The notes beneath the pieces were generated by a model. The model did not search any database and had not been told where the DNA came from. It was given only the letters and a program-made list of their open reading frames with translations. The translations under genes and the position numbers were made by a program. Positions 17,332 to 26,378 of a stretch of DNA of 56,991 nucleotides are shown here, piece after piece (the first letter of the stretch is position 1; each line of letters opens with the position of its first letter). This stretch comes from Kiritimatiellia bacterium (lineage in GTDB: Bacteria; Verrucomicrobiota; Kiritimatiellia; RFP12; UBA1067): positions 1 through 56,991 of the forward strand of contig JAFSTA010000211.1 of the NCBI GenBank assembly GCA_017450695.1, in the 5' to 3' direction.

Positions 17332-17888
17332 TACCGAAATCTGGCTGAAACCTAAGCCTTTCCTTTATATTCAATGGCAGGTGATTGGGTGGATCAGTGG
17401 TTTTGGCTTAAGCCAAACAGAACACAACGAGGCAAGGGCTTTTCCACGCGCAGGGATTGGGAAACAACACAGACAACTTTGAAACAACCTGAATTGGGAC
17501 GGCTCGCAACCGGGAGCGAGTTGTGCTTCGTTGTCCAAGTTGTTGTCCTTGCAAGCCTCCTCCCCTGCGCACGCGGCCGCGGATTATTCGGGGAAGCGAC
17601 ACGCTCGCTTGCGGGGCAACAGGACAGAATGAAGCGGCAGGAGTGCCGCTTCCCCGAACGTCTCGCTCACAACATAGAACTCGGAACTTAGGCAGGCGTG
17701 TTCATCATCGCGGACGCGACGAAACGCGTCCCTCCCCATTCGGGCAACGAGGACGTTGCCCCTCCCGTTCTCTGCGTCCTCTGCGACTCCGCGTGAGGCA
17801 TTCGATCGAGGTTTTGGCCTACCACGCGTAACCTGCCAACTTCTCGATTCGTTTCCGGTTCTGTTCCGCTGTTTGAGGCAAGATACGG
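17332..17888. other. Intergenic interval with repeat fragments
   Basis: No supported gene. Contains a GCGACGAAACGCGTCCCTCCC-like word near 17713 shared with other intergenic spots and a TCTGCGTCCTCTGCGACTCC fragment of the ~240-bp repeat family near 17770. Confidence 0.55.
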
Positions 17889-17918
17889 TTGCGGCATGAG
17901 ACCGCAATATGGTAAACT
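17889..17918 (+). promoter_or_regulatory. Probable promoter of the Asp-box protein gene
   Basis: TTGCGG (17889-17894), 18-bp spacer, TAAACT (17913-17918), 44 bp before the start codon. Confidence 0.45.
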
Positions 17919-17961
17919 TGGCTCGTTGTCTGACATACCAGTTTCACGAAAGGAACAAAAG

Positions 17962-19215
17962 ATGCGGATTTTGACAGTAGGCACGTGTCTGTTCGTTGGC
18001 ATGATGGCGTTTGCGGACGATTGGACAGAGGAGAAGGTGCGTACCCTTGAGCGGCGTGCGTTGGAGGCGGTCGCGGACTTGGCACTTGTACCTCCGCCGC
18101 TCAACGTGAACCCCGGTCCGGAGTACGGCGCGGCACGGGAGGTGTGGGCGATGAATAACGGCGCCGCTCTCACGCCGAAGGGACGCCTCTGGACCAGCTG
18201 GATCGGCGGCGGAGATTCGCCGGATGCCTACACAGTCTGCGCCTTCTCCGACGACAAAGGTGAAACGTGGAATCCGCCTGCTCTCGTGGTGGACGGCCAT
18301 GATCCGAAGCGTATTCCGTTCCCGCGCAGCAACATCATCGCAAACCTCTGGACTGATCCGGCCGGAAAGTTGCACCTCTTCGTAAGTCAGTCGATCTGGC
18401 ATAACGACGGGCGCATGGGCGTTTGGGAAACCGTTTGCACCGCCCCTGATCACGAGAAGCCTCTCTGGTCCCCCATCCGCCGCCTCTGCGACGGCGCGGC
18501 CCTGAACAAACCGATCGTTCTGCGAAACGGCACCTGGCTTCTGCCGGTGGAGATTGCCCGAACATGGGGTCCGTGGTCGGGACTCTTCGGCACGAGCAAC
18601 AAAGACGGCGGCACGTTTGCCCTTGCCTCGACGGACGGCGGCAAGACGTGGACGCGGCGAGGCTCCGTGACTGTACCCGATAGCGACTGGCCTGAACCTC
18701 TCTTTCTGGAGTTGAAGGACGGGAGGATCCGTACATACATGCGTTCCCGAAAAGGTTTGCTTGTGGCGGAGTCACGCGATGAGGGAAACACGTGGGGCGA
18801 GGCGGTGAAACCCGTTGGTATGGATCAGCCCGCCGCACGTTGCCAAGTACGTGCGCTCTCCTCCGGGAACTGGATCTTCGTGAAGCATCTCTCCCCGCCA
18901 GACTCCTTCAATGGCAACAAGCGCATCGGTCAGATCGCCTACCTCTCACGCGACGAGGGGAAGACATGGGAAGGTGGTCTCGTACTGGATGATCGCAAGT
19001 CTGTCACTTACCCCGATGTGGAACAGGGACCGGATGGCACGATCTATGTCACGCACGACTTCGAGCGCGGACGAGAGGCGGAGATCATCCTCCACAAGTT
19101 CACCGAGGCGGATATCCTCGCCAAGCGTTTCCAGTCGCCTCAATCGCGGCAGGGTATCGTCGTGATGAAGGCGATGGGTACGAAGCATAACCAGATGAAG
19201 AAGTTGAAAAAATGA
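17962..19215 (+). CDS. Secreted sialidase-like Asp-box beta-propeller
   Basis: The start at MRILTVGTCLFVGMMAFA is supported by AAGGA 7 nt upstream and by a signal peptide; the longer frame from 17896 is not. Four Asp-boxes mark propeller blades: SDDKGETW, STDGGKTW, SRDEGNTW and SRDEGKTW. Overall length (417 aa) matches BNR-repeat exo-sialidase family proteins. An Arg in the segment FPRSNI could correspond to the catalytic triad Arg region, but the canonical FRIP motif is not evident, so sialic acid specificity is uncertain. It acts outside the cytoplasm. The next gene, 435 bp downstream, is a Tat-exported metallophosphoesterase. Confidence 0.8.
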   Translation: MRILTVGTCLFVGMMAFADDWTEEKVRTLERRALEAVADLALVPPPLNVNPGPEYGAAREVWAMNNGAALTPKGRLWTSWIGGGDSPDAYTVCAFSDDKGETWNPPALVVDGHDPKRIPFPRSNIIANLWTDPAGKLHLFVSQSIWHNDGRMGVWETVCTAPDHEKPLWSPIRRLCDGAALNKPIVLRNGTWLLPVEIARTWGPWSGLFGTSNKDGGTFALASTDGGKTWTRRGSVTVPDSDWPEPLFLELKDGRIRTYMRSRKGLLVAESRDEGNTWGEAVKPVGMDQPAARCQVRALSSGNWIFVKHLSPPDSFNGNKRIGQIAYLSRDEGKTWEGGLVLDDRKSVTYPDVEQGPDGTIYVTHDFERGREAEIILHKFTEADILAKRFQSPQSRQGIVVMKAMGTKHNQMKKLKK

Positions 19216-19250
19216 GAAAGACCTTGATTCAAAAATCCAGATTGAACCAA

Positions 19251-19510
19251 GATTCCCCGTTTGGGATCTCACGTAGAGACGAGGGCGCAGAGTCCGCGGA
19301 GAAAGTGTCCAATACAGCGGTTTTTCGAGACACACTATGGAACTGGAGAACGGGGAGGGCATTTACCCAAATGGGAATCGGCGCAATCGGATGGAGAATC
19401 CATTTTCCGTCATTCGTTTTCCGACAAGCAAGATGCAGGACAAGAAGCATTGACTCAACAACTCATCCCGTGGGTTCCGTGTATCCCGTGGTTGTCCAAC
19501 AGAGGAATTC
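19251..19510 (-). repeat. ~240-260 bp repeat with imperfect terminal inverted repeats
   Basis: Left end GATTCCCCGTTTGGG and right end CCAACAGAGGAATTC are near reverse complements. Internally it holds CTCTGCG and CCGTGTATCCCGTGG words. Same family as 21145-21380, 39248-39481 and 55651-55889; this copy is in the reverse orientation to the last two. Confidence 0.65.
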
Positions 19511-19650
19511 TGGTTGAAAGTCTCTTGCGGAGAGTGCAACGCGGCAACAGAGAAGCTGAGCGAAGAAGGAAGAGACAGGGAATACGGGATGTGACAGGCG
19601 ATCGTCCCAGGCAGAGGATTTGTTTCATGATCTCAACAGAGGAGTCTAGT

Positions 19651-21108
19651 ATGGTTCAAGGAAGAATGACAAGGCGAGGTTTCGTCGGCAGGACGCTGAC
19701 GGCGGTCAGTGGTATTGCGATGTCAGATGCGTTTGCTCTCCATGAGGGTGTCCATGCGCGTCTGATCTTCGGTGTGGTGAGCGACGTGCATATTGGCGGC
19801 AAGCCAGATGCAGTTGAACAATTGGAGAAAGTGCTGCGCTGGTTCGCGGAAAAGAATGTCGATGCCGTGTTGTCTCCGGGCGATATCGCGCATTCTGGGT
19901 TGATAAGCGACTTGGAGAAGTTTGCCAACGCTTGGCACCAGGTGTTTCCGAACGGACGCGGGGCAGACGGACGCAAGGTGGAATTGATGATTTCCACCGG
20001 TAACCACGATGTCGATGCCTGGGGCGGTCGGTGGAAGAACTTCACCGAAGAACAACTTCGTGCGCAGTGTTTCAACTACAAGGACAATCCAGAGAAAACG
20101 TGGCAACGTCTTTTCGGGCAGAAATGGGAACTGATCTGGCGTCGCGAAGTGAAAGGATACACCTTCATCGGCTCCCAGTGGTCGAGCCTCAAGCCTCCGA
20201 TCGAAGCGTACATGAAGAAGAACGCGGCAACGTTCGATCCGGTCAAACCGTTCTTCTACTGCCAGCACGAACATCCGAAGGGGACGTGTCACGGCGCATA
20301 CTCCATGGGCGATGACCGAGGTGAATCCGTGCGGGCACTGACACCGTTCGCGAACGCGGTGGCAATCACGGGACACTCCCATTGTGCGATTTCGGATGAG
20401 CGTGCTGTCTGGCAAGGGGCATTCACCTCCATCGGCGCGGGATGCATGCATGAGGGGGCGGGTGGGTTCACCTACGACAATGTCTCCGCATTCTGGCATC
20501 CGAGCGGCAAGAAGAACCTGATGGCGTCGCTAGCCGATCCGCAAAACTGGGGTGGTGACGCAAAAGGCGGATGTTGTGAACTGGTAGAGGTGTATGACGA
20601 CCACCTCGTCGTACAGAGGCAATCTGTCATCTTCGCTCGTCCGATCGGCCCGGCGTGGGTCGTGCCGCTTCCAGCGCAGAAGAATGGTCCATTTGAGTTT
20701 GCAAGACGGTCAGCGCAACGGAAAACACAGGGTGCGGTTCCGGAATTTGCAGCAGATGCGAAGATTTCGGCGACGTTCTGTCCGAAGGGACATGCCCTTG
20801 AAAATACGGCACACAAGGGCGAACCCTGCATCTACGTAACCTTCCCACATGCGGAGAGCGTGAAAGGAAGCCGGGTGTTCGACTATGTCGTAGAGGCTTG
20901 CGCAGACGGAGGAAAGCCAGTCACACGCAAGCTCATCGCGGCAGGATTTTCCTATCCTGAAGAGTACGCCAAACTGCCGGGGGAGTGTCTCTTTTCGGCA
21001 ACGGAACTCCCGCCAGACAAAGCAATCCAATTCACCGTTACGCCGCGCGATTGCTTTGGCCTTTCCGGGAAATCTCTCGTGGCGAAGTTCGAAGAACTGG
21101 TCAACTGA
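19651..21108 (+). CDS. Tat-exported calcineurin-like metallophosphoesterase
   Basis: The start ATG 19651 has GAGGAG 6 nt upstream; the open frame extends further left only through repeat DNA. The N-terminus MVQGRMTRRGFVGRTLTAV is a twin-arginine signal. The full set of metallophosphoesterase motifs follows: GVVSDVHIGG (D-x-H), LSPGDIAHSG (GD), STGNHDVDAW (GNHD), a distal His in FYCQHEHP and TGHSHC (GHSH). These bind two metal ions. The C-terminal ~150 residues form a separate beta-rich domain. Substrate unknown. Export already folded with metal is consistent with Tat use. Confidence 0.85.
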   Translation: MVQGRMTRRGFVGRTLTAVSGIAMSDAFALHEGVHARLIFGVVSDVHIGGKPDAVEQLEKVLRWFAEKNVDAVLSPGDIAHSGLISDLEKFANAWHQVFPNGRGADGRKVELMISTGNHDVDAWGGRWKNFTEEQLRAQCFNYKDNPEKTWQRLFGQKWELIWRREVKGYTFIGSQWSSLKPPIEAYMKKNAATFDPVKPFFYCQHEHPKGTCHGAYSMGDDRGESVRALTPFANAVAITGHSHCAISDERAVWQGAFTSIGAGCMHEGAGGFTYDNVSAFWHPSGKKNLMASLADPQNWGGDAKGGCCELVEVYDDHLVVQRQSVIFARPIGPAWVVPLPAQKNGPFEFARRSAQRKTQGAVPEFAADAKISATFCPKGHALENTAHKGEPCIYVTFPHAESVKGSRVFDYVVEACADGGKPVTRKLIAAGFSYPEEYAKLPGECLFSATELPPDKAIQFTVTPRDCFGLSGKSLVAKFEELVN

Positions 21109-21144
21109 GAAAAGCGAACTGAACCCGAATTCCGCTGTTGCACA

Positions 21145-21380
21145 GATTCCTCGTTTGAGGTCTCACGCAGAGCCGCTGAGGTCGCAGAGTACGCAGAGAA
21201 CGTGTCGAAAACAGTGACTTTCGCCCACAAAATGTACAACGTTACAACAGAAAAGCGATTCACCCAAATGTTGAAAGTCCGTAAAATTCCAACGCGACAG
21301 GATGAACCACGGAACTCACGGAATCGCCGTTCTACGGAACTGATGATTTTCCGTGTATTCCGTGTGTTCCGTGGTTTCTA
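21145..21380 (-). repeat. ~240 bp repeat family, second reverse-oriented copy
   Basis: Starts GATTCCTCGTTTGAGGTCTC, contains CTGAGGTCGCAGAGTACGCAG and ends in CCGTGTGTTCCGTGGTTTC. The distal terminal repeat is missing or diverged. Confidence 0.6.
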
Positions 21381-21451
21381 AAAATAGTCAAACAGAAAAA
21401 TTTAGGTTTAACTTTTTAACCATGTAACCTTCCCCGTTTCCCCGCCGCTTC

Positions 21452-22837
21452 TCAGCTGGCACGAAGCGCCTTGATTTCGTGGAGGAACACGGGGATGGAG
21501 GCCAGGCAGCAGAGCGTGTCGGAGAGCGGGAGAGCAAGCCAGATTGCCAGCGTGTGGTTGTCCAGCAGGTACGGGAGGAACCAGACGCAGGGAAGAAGGC
21601 AGATACCCTGACGAAGCAGGGAGAGCAGGATTGCGACACGCGGCTTCCCGATGGACTGGTAGAAGGTGGTGCAGATCACGTTCAGGCCGATCAACCACAA
21701 CATGCAGCTGCCGACACGCATATCGTGCGCCGCCGTCTGCAAAAGCAGTTGGTCGCCCGCATTGACAAAGCAACGCGCCAGCGGATAGCTTGCAAAAACC
21801 TGCACAGCCCACGCAAGAAAGCAACCTACCGTGGTCGCCTTCAGCCCGACGAGAAATGCCTCGCGGACGCGCGGCAAATTGCGTGCGCCCCAGTTGTACC
21901 CGATGATCGGACCGATCCCCTGCTGGACTCCCATCATCGGCATGAAGCACATCATGCCGACCGTCTGAAAGATGCCGAACGAAGCGATGCTGATCGTGGC
22001 GCGTTCGCCGTCAACCGCCCACTTCGCGAAGGCGTAGTTCATGGAGAAGTTGATCACAGATCCGGTGAACTGTTGCAGGAAGGGGGCGAGACCGATGCCG
22101 AACGCCCTTGCCGCCAGCGCAGGATAAAACCAGATGCGGCGTATGCGGAGCCGAACGACCGACTGCTGACGCAGATAATAGAGCAAAGCCCAGAGGCACG
22201 AGCAGGTCATCGCGATGTTGGTCGCCCACGCCGCACCGGCCACGCCCCAGTGAAAGACGAAGATGAAAACCGGATCCAAAACCAGGTTGATGCCGAACCC
22301 GACAATCATGCACGTCATGGACTGGCGCGGCGACCCCTCCGACCGGATACAATTCGCGAGGCCGAACGCCAAATGCGAAAAGAGCTGGAAGAAGAGAACG
22401 ATCCGCAAATACTGCTTGGCGTAGGTGATCGCCTGGGGAGAAACACTGGCGCCGCCCGTCCAGCGCAACACGGGATCAAGGAAAAGGAAGAACAGAGGGG
22501 GAAGCACCAGACCGATCGCGATTTTCAGCGCGACGCATTGCCCCAAGACCTTCTCCGCCGCAACGCGGTCGTTCTCGCCCAGCTTGATCGAAAGCAATGC
22601 ACCCGACCCAACGCCGATCCAGATGCCGAACGCGGCGAAAAGCATCATCACGGGAAAGGTAAGCGCAAGCCCCGCAATGGCGTCCATACCGCATCCCTGC
22701 CCGATATAAAACCGGTCGATTACATTGTACAATGCGCTCAAGGTCATGGAGACCAGAGCCGGCCAAGAAAACTGCGCCAGCAAGCCCCACATATTCGCAT
22801 GTGAGAGTCTTTCTATTCTCTCTTCTTTGTCAGACAT
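21452..22837 (-). CDS. MATE family efflux transporter
   Basis: At 461 residues with about 12 hydrophobic helices it fits the MATE/DinF-NorM family: the N-terminal WPALVSMTLSALYNVIDRFY element and the internal IIGYNWGARN element are characteristic and are repeated in the two halves. Family members export drugs or metabolites by Na+ or H+ antiport. It is the last gene of a leftward cluster after iorA (168-nt gap). The stop codon lies in a CTCAGCTGGC word shared with hairpin-array repeats, suggesting that a repeat abuts or supplied the last codons. Confidence 0.9.
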   Translation of the reverse strand: MSDKEERIERLSHANMWGLLAQFSWPALVSMTLSALYNVIDRFYIGQGCGMDAIAGLALTFPVMMLFAAFGIWIGVGSGALLSIKLGENDRVAAEKVLGQCVALKIAIGLVLPPLFFLFLDPVLRWTGGASVSPQAITYAKQYLRIVLFFQLFSHLAFGLANCIRSEGSPRQSMTCMIVGFGINLVLDPVFIFVFHWGVAGAAWATNIAMTCSCLWALLYYLRQQSVVRLRIRRIWFYPALAARAFGIGLAPFLQQFTGSVINFSMNYAFAKWAVDGERATISIASFGIFQTVGMMCFMPMMGVQQGIGPIIGYNWGARNLPRVREAFLVGLKATTVGCFLAWAVQVFASYPLARCFVNAGDQLLLQTAAHDMRVGSCMLWLIGLNVICTTFYQSIGKPRVAILLSLLRQGICLLPCVWFLPYLLDNHTLAIWLALPLSDTLCCLASIPVFLHEIKALRAS

Positions 22838-23005
22838 CTTCTTCGATTCACTTTACCTTGTGAACACGTTACGGAAGATTTCCTGTCGTCCTGTTCGCGT
22901 CAAGCTCGACCACACCGGTTCGATTGCGTCGATTGCAATCGATTGCCAACGAAAGTCTCCAAACGCGAAACCCGCGCATCTGCTGCCGCTTCACCGTTCC
23001 CGTCT

Positions 23006-24808
23006 TCAGCCTTTTTTCGAGATCGCGCCGAATTTGCAGAGCTGGCTGCAAATGTCGCATCCCGAACACTGCGCGGGATCGATGCGGGACTGGTAGCGCT
23101 TGCCGGGAACAACCTCGGCGGCTCGTTCGATCGCCGGGCATCCCAGCGTGAAGCACGCGCCGCACGCCTTGCACTTCTGCGGATCGACCGTGTAGGTATT
23201 GGCTCCCATCAGCTTCGCTGCGACACGGCAGGGACCGCCCGCTACGACCAGGGCTGGCTCCCCGCAGTCCAACGCTTCTTTCAGGACAGACTCCAGTTCC
23301 GCGAGATTGTACGCGCTGACCTTCGCGACATGACGGTACCCCATCGCCTTGGCGACTTCACAGATGTCCGTGACGGGCGCGGGATCACCGCAGAGATTCT
23401 TTCCGGAAGCGGGATTGTCCTGATGCCCCGTCATCGCCGTGATACGATTGTCCAGCACAACCGTCGTGATGTGTCCGCCGTTGTACATGACATTGAGGAT
23501 GCCCGTCATGCCGGAGTGGAAGAACGTGCTGTCGCCGATGACGGCGCAGAGCCGACCGGTCTTCCCTTCCGCCTTCTGCCGTTCGGGCAACTTCGCCTTT
23601 TCCATACCGAACGCATTACCGACACAGGCCCCCATGCAGATGGTGGTGTCCATCGCGTTGAGCGGAGGAAAAGCGCCCAGCGTGTAACAACCGATGTCAC
23701 CCGTAACCGTCGCGCCGAGCTTATGCAGGATGTAGAAAACGCTGCGGTGAGAGCAACCGGGGCAAAGAACGGGAGGACGCGTCGGCAATCCTTGATCACA
23801 ATGGGGCGCGGCCACGGGCGTGACATCGCCCAACAACTCCGCACGCAACGCGGAGAGCCGCATCGGGTTCAGCTCCAGCATATTCAGTTCGGTCTTGTGC
23901 TCGACAACCTGAATTCCTGTGGCGCGGACCTGCTCTTCCAGGAAGGGATCCAGTTCCTCGACCACCAGCACGCGCTCGACAGATTGCGCGAAGCGGGTGA
24001 CGAGCGCGGTCGGAAGCGGATTGGTGAATCCGAGCTTCAGGACAGCGAATTCGGGGAAAACTTCCTTGACATACTGGTACGCGACGGCAGAGGTGATGAT
24101 GCCGAGACGCTTGTCCCCATCCTCGATCCGGTTGAAGCGGCTTTCATTCGCCGCTGCGCGCAACTGCTCGGTGCGAACCTGCGCGTCCAGGCGCTGCTTG
24201 CGGGCGAACATCGGAACGGGAATCGTGTGCGAGATGTCCTTGACATACGGTTTCATTTCCTGGTTTCCCGGACCGAAATCGTCGCCGACATCCACCAGCG
24301 TGGAAGTGTGCGAGGTACGGGTGGTGAGGCGGATGATCGCGGGAGCGTGGTATTTCTCCGAGACCTCGAACGCCTCCTGCACCATATCGAACGCCTCCTG
24401 GGAGTCGGCGGGTTCGAAGAGCGGAACACGGGCGAACTTCGCGAGATTACGGTTGTCCTGCTCGTTCTGCGAAGAGTGCATCCCGGGATCGTCGGCGGAG
24501 ATGATGACAAGACCGCCGTTCGTGCCGACGTACGTGTAGGTCATGAACGGATCCATCGCCACATTCAGGCCGACGTGCTTCATCGCCGTCAAGGCGCGCG
24601 CACCGGCGATCGAGGCGCCGACCACGACCTCCATCGCGCACTTCTCGTTCACCGCCCACTCGCAGTTGATCGAATCCTTGAAGCGACGGATGTTCTCCAT
24701 GATTTCCGTGCTAGGCGTTCCAGGGTAGGCGGAGGCGACACGACAGCCAGCCTTGCACGCGCCCCAAGCGATTGCCTCATTGGCAGACAACAGAATTTTC
24801 CGACTCAT
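23006..24808 (-). CDS. iorA: Indolepyruvate:ferredoxin oxidoreductase, alpha subunit
   Basis: The 600-residue protein has the thiamine-diphosphate enzyme architecture: an N-terminal PYR-like domain (AGCRVASAYPGTPSTEI), a central region, a TPP-binding domain (GDIGCYTLGAFPPL and GDSTFFHSGM), and two C-terminal 4Fe-4S sites (CKACGACFTLGCP and CSGCDICSQLCKFGAI). It oxidatively decarboxylates aryl pyruvates to aryl-CoA with reduction of ferredoxin in anaerobes. AAGGAG lies 9 nt before the start, and ftsW ends 6 nt upstream. The beta subunit gene iorB, normally adjacent, is not in this window. Confidence 0.92.
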   Translation of the reverse strand: MSRKILLSANEAIAWGACKAGCRVASAYPGTPSTEIMENIRRFKDSINCEWAVNEKCAMEVVVGASIAGARALTAMKHVGLNVAMDPFMTYTYVGTNGGLVIISADDPGMHSSQNEQDNRNLAKFARVPLFEPADSQEAFDMVQEAFEVSEKYHAPAIIRLTTRTSHTSTLVDVGDDFGPGNQEMKPYVKDISHTIPVPMFARKQRLDAQVRTEQLRAAANESRFNRIEDGDKRLGIITSAVAYQYVKEVFPEFAVLKLGFTNPLPTALVTRFAQSVERVLVVEELDPFLEEQVRATGIQVVEHKTELNMLELNPMRLSALRAELLGDVTPVAAPHCDQGLPTRPPVLCPGCSHRSVFYILHKLGATVTGDIGCYTLGAFPPLNAMDTTICMGACVGNAFGMEKAKLPERQKAEGKTGRLCAVIGDSTFFHSGMTGILNVMYNGGHITTVVLDNRITAMTGHQDNPASGKNLCGDPAPVTDICEVAKAMGYRHVAKVSAYNLAELESVLKEALDCGEPALVVAGGPCRVAAKLMGANTYTVDPQKCKACGACFTLGCPAIERAAEVVPGKRYQSRIDPAQCSGCDICSQLCKFGAISKKG

Positions 24809-24814
24809 CTTTGA

Positions 24815-26368
24815 TTACTCCTTCTCATCCACGGTAATGTTTGGAATCCGGTTCACGATGTTCTTGATCGGGCTGGGCTTGTCGTTGTAACCGTCAACCT
24901 GCCGACCGACATTGACCAGCGTACCGATCGCGAACATGGCAACCACGAGATTCGTGCCGCCGTAACTGAAGAACGGAAGCGCCAATCCCTTGGTCGGGAA
25001 AAGCCCCGTCACGACACCGATGTTGAAAATCCCCTGATACACCAGCAGGAAAGTCATGCCGAACGAGAGGAAGCGCCCCAGATTGTCCGGCGCATACCAG
25101 GAGATCAAAAGTCCGCAAATCAGGATCACCGTGAACATGGCGACCACGAGAATCGAGAAGAGAAAGCCGAACTCTTCAGCGCCGGTGGAAAAGATGAAAT
25201 CGGTATGCGGTTCCGGCAGATACATTTTCTTCTGCAGTCCGTGAAGGAAACCGGCCCCCCAGAATGCGCCTTTTGAAATCGCGATCTGAGACTGTTCCTT
25301 CTGGTATGCGGCGGGATCTTCGACCTGGAATCCGGCGAAGATGGTATAGGGCGGCAACCGGAAGACTTCCTCATCTTCCAGCATCTTGGTGTAGATCACG
25401 CAACGCCCCGTCTTGTTTGTCCCGAAGAGCTGGAAGGACGGCACATCCGCCATGCGCTGGAACCCCATCTCATCCAATTTCGCGAGATGGGAATCCTCGT
25501 CCAGTTCGAAAGCGATTACGTCAGCCATTCCACCTTTTTTGATTGCGATCCGCTTTGGCGCTTTCATAAACGTCCGCAGGAAAGACTTTCCCAGCAAATA
25601 CTCGGGCGGATCGAGGAATTTCTCATCCCGGTTACTGAACACGCGGTTGTCCTTCGCGATCTTCGCGGAGACGTAATTCATCCGGTTCATGTCAACCGTC
25701 GCGACATCGGACTTCCCCAACCAGGCGTGGATGCGGCGCATCCGGTTTTCATTGTGCGACATGTGAAAGGCGACGGCGGCAACCAACAACACACCGACGG
25801 GAATCAAATAACGGATCCGCGTCCCCGCAACAAACATCAAAATCCCGCCAGCCAATCCAATGACCATGGTCGCGCCATAATCGGGTTCGAGCACCAGCAA
25901 GACCAGCGGGATGAAAAGCATGGTACCCGGGAAAACCAATCCCTGCCAAAAGCGCTGGACACGGTTTCCGAGATGGCTGAGGTAGGAAGACATGACAACC
26001 ACGATCATGATCTTGCATAGCTCGCTCGGCTGCAGACTGATTTTGCCGAGCGAGAGCCAACGGCAGGACCCGTTGATCTCCTGGCCGAGGAACCACGGCA
26101 AGACCAGGATGAGAAGCCCCACAACCCCGCCGTAAAAGGCAAACGAGAGCCACGGGATCCGCTGCCAGTTGTGATAGTTGAAACGGGCGACAAACACGGC
26201 GACAAAGAATGCGAAGACAAGCCAGACAAGTTGGTTCTTGACGAAGTAGTAAGGATCCGGCGTCTTCATCATCAGGCCCTTGTCTGCACTGGCGGAGGCC
26301 AACAAGACGACGCCCAGTCCCACCATCAGAAGGACCACGCCTACAAGAGTCATGACCGTTTTTCGCAT
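24815..26368 (-). CDS. ftsW: FtsW/RodA/SpoVE peptidoglycan polymerase with large insertion
   Basis: SEDS-family membrane glycosyltransferase that polymerises lipid II. The hallmark regions are present: NGSCRWLSLGKISLQPSELC, LEPDYGATMV, YLPEPHTDFIFS and LPFFSYGGTNLVV. At 517 residues it is well above the usual 370-420. The excess is one block of ~120 residues (about 220-345) between RRIHAWLGKSD and QSQIAISKGAFWGAGF, in the large extracytoplasmic loop; the block is hydrophilic and contains LGKSFLRTFMKAPKRIAIKK. FtsW rather than RodA is inferred from linkage to murD. Starts 10 nt after the GH20-like gene. Confidence 0.85.
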   Translation of the reverse strand: MRKTVMTLVGVVLLMVGLGVVLLASASADKGLMMKTPDPYYFVKNQLVWLVFAFFVAVFVARFNYHNWQRIPWLSFAFYGGVVGLLILVLPWFLGQEINGSCRWLSLGKISLQPSELCKIMIVVVMSSYLSHLGNRVQRFWQGLVFPGTMLFIPLVLLVLEPDYGATMVIGLAGGILMFVAGTRIRYLIPVGVLLVAAVAFHMSHNENRMRRIHAWLGKSDVATVDMNRMNYVSAKIAKDNRVFSNRDEKFLDPPEYLLGKSFLRTFMKAPKRIAIKKGGMADVIAFELDEDSHLAKLDEMGFQRMADVPSFQLFGTNKTGRCVIYTKMLEDEEVFRLPPYTIFAGFQVEDPAAYQKEQSQIAISKGAFWGAGFLHGLQKKMYLPEPHTDFIFSTGAEEFGFLFSILVVAMFTVILICGLLISWYAPDNLGRFLSFGMTFLLVYQGIFNIGVVTGLFPTKGLALPFFSYGGTNLVVAMFAIGTLVNVGRQVDGYNDKPSPIKNIVNRIPNITVDEKE

Positions 26369-26378
26369 ATCACCTTTC

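Noticed and set aside
17962-19215. Specific assignment as an exo-alpha-sialidase
   Set aside because: Asp-boxes prove the propeller, but the FRIP motif and full catalytic triad are not visible, so only sialidase-like is claimed.
21479-22804. 441-codon plus-strand frame opposite the MATE gene
   Set aside because: Antisense shadow; highly polar sequence with no motif, while the other strand gives a clear 12-helix transporter.
22943-24814. 623-codon open frame on the plus strand opposite iorA
   Set aside because: It is an antisense shadow of a high-GC gene; the minus strand encodes a complete IorA with Fe-S and TPP motifs, and the plus frame has Arg/His-rich nonsense composition.
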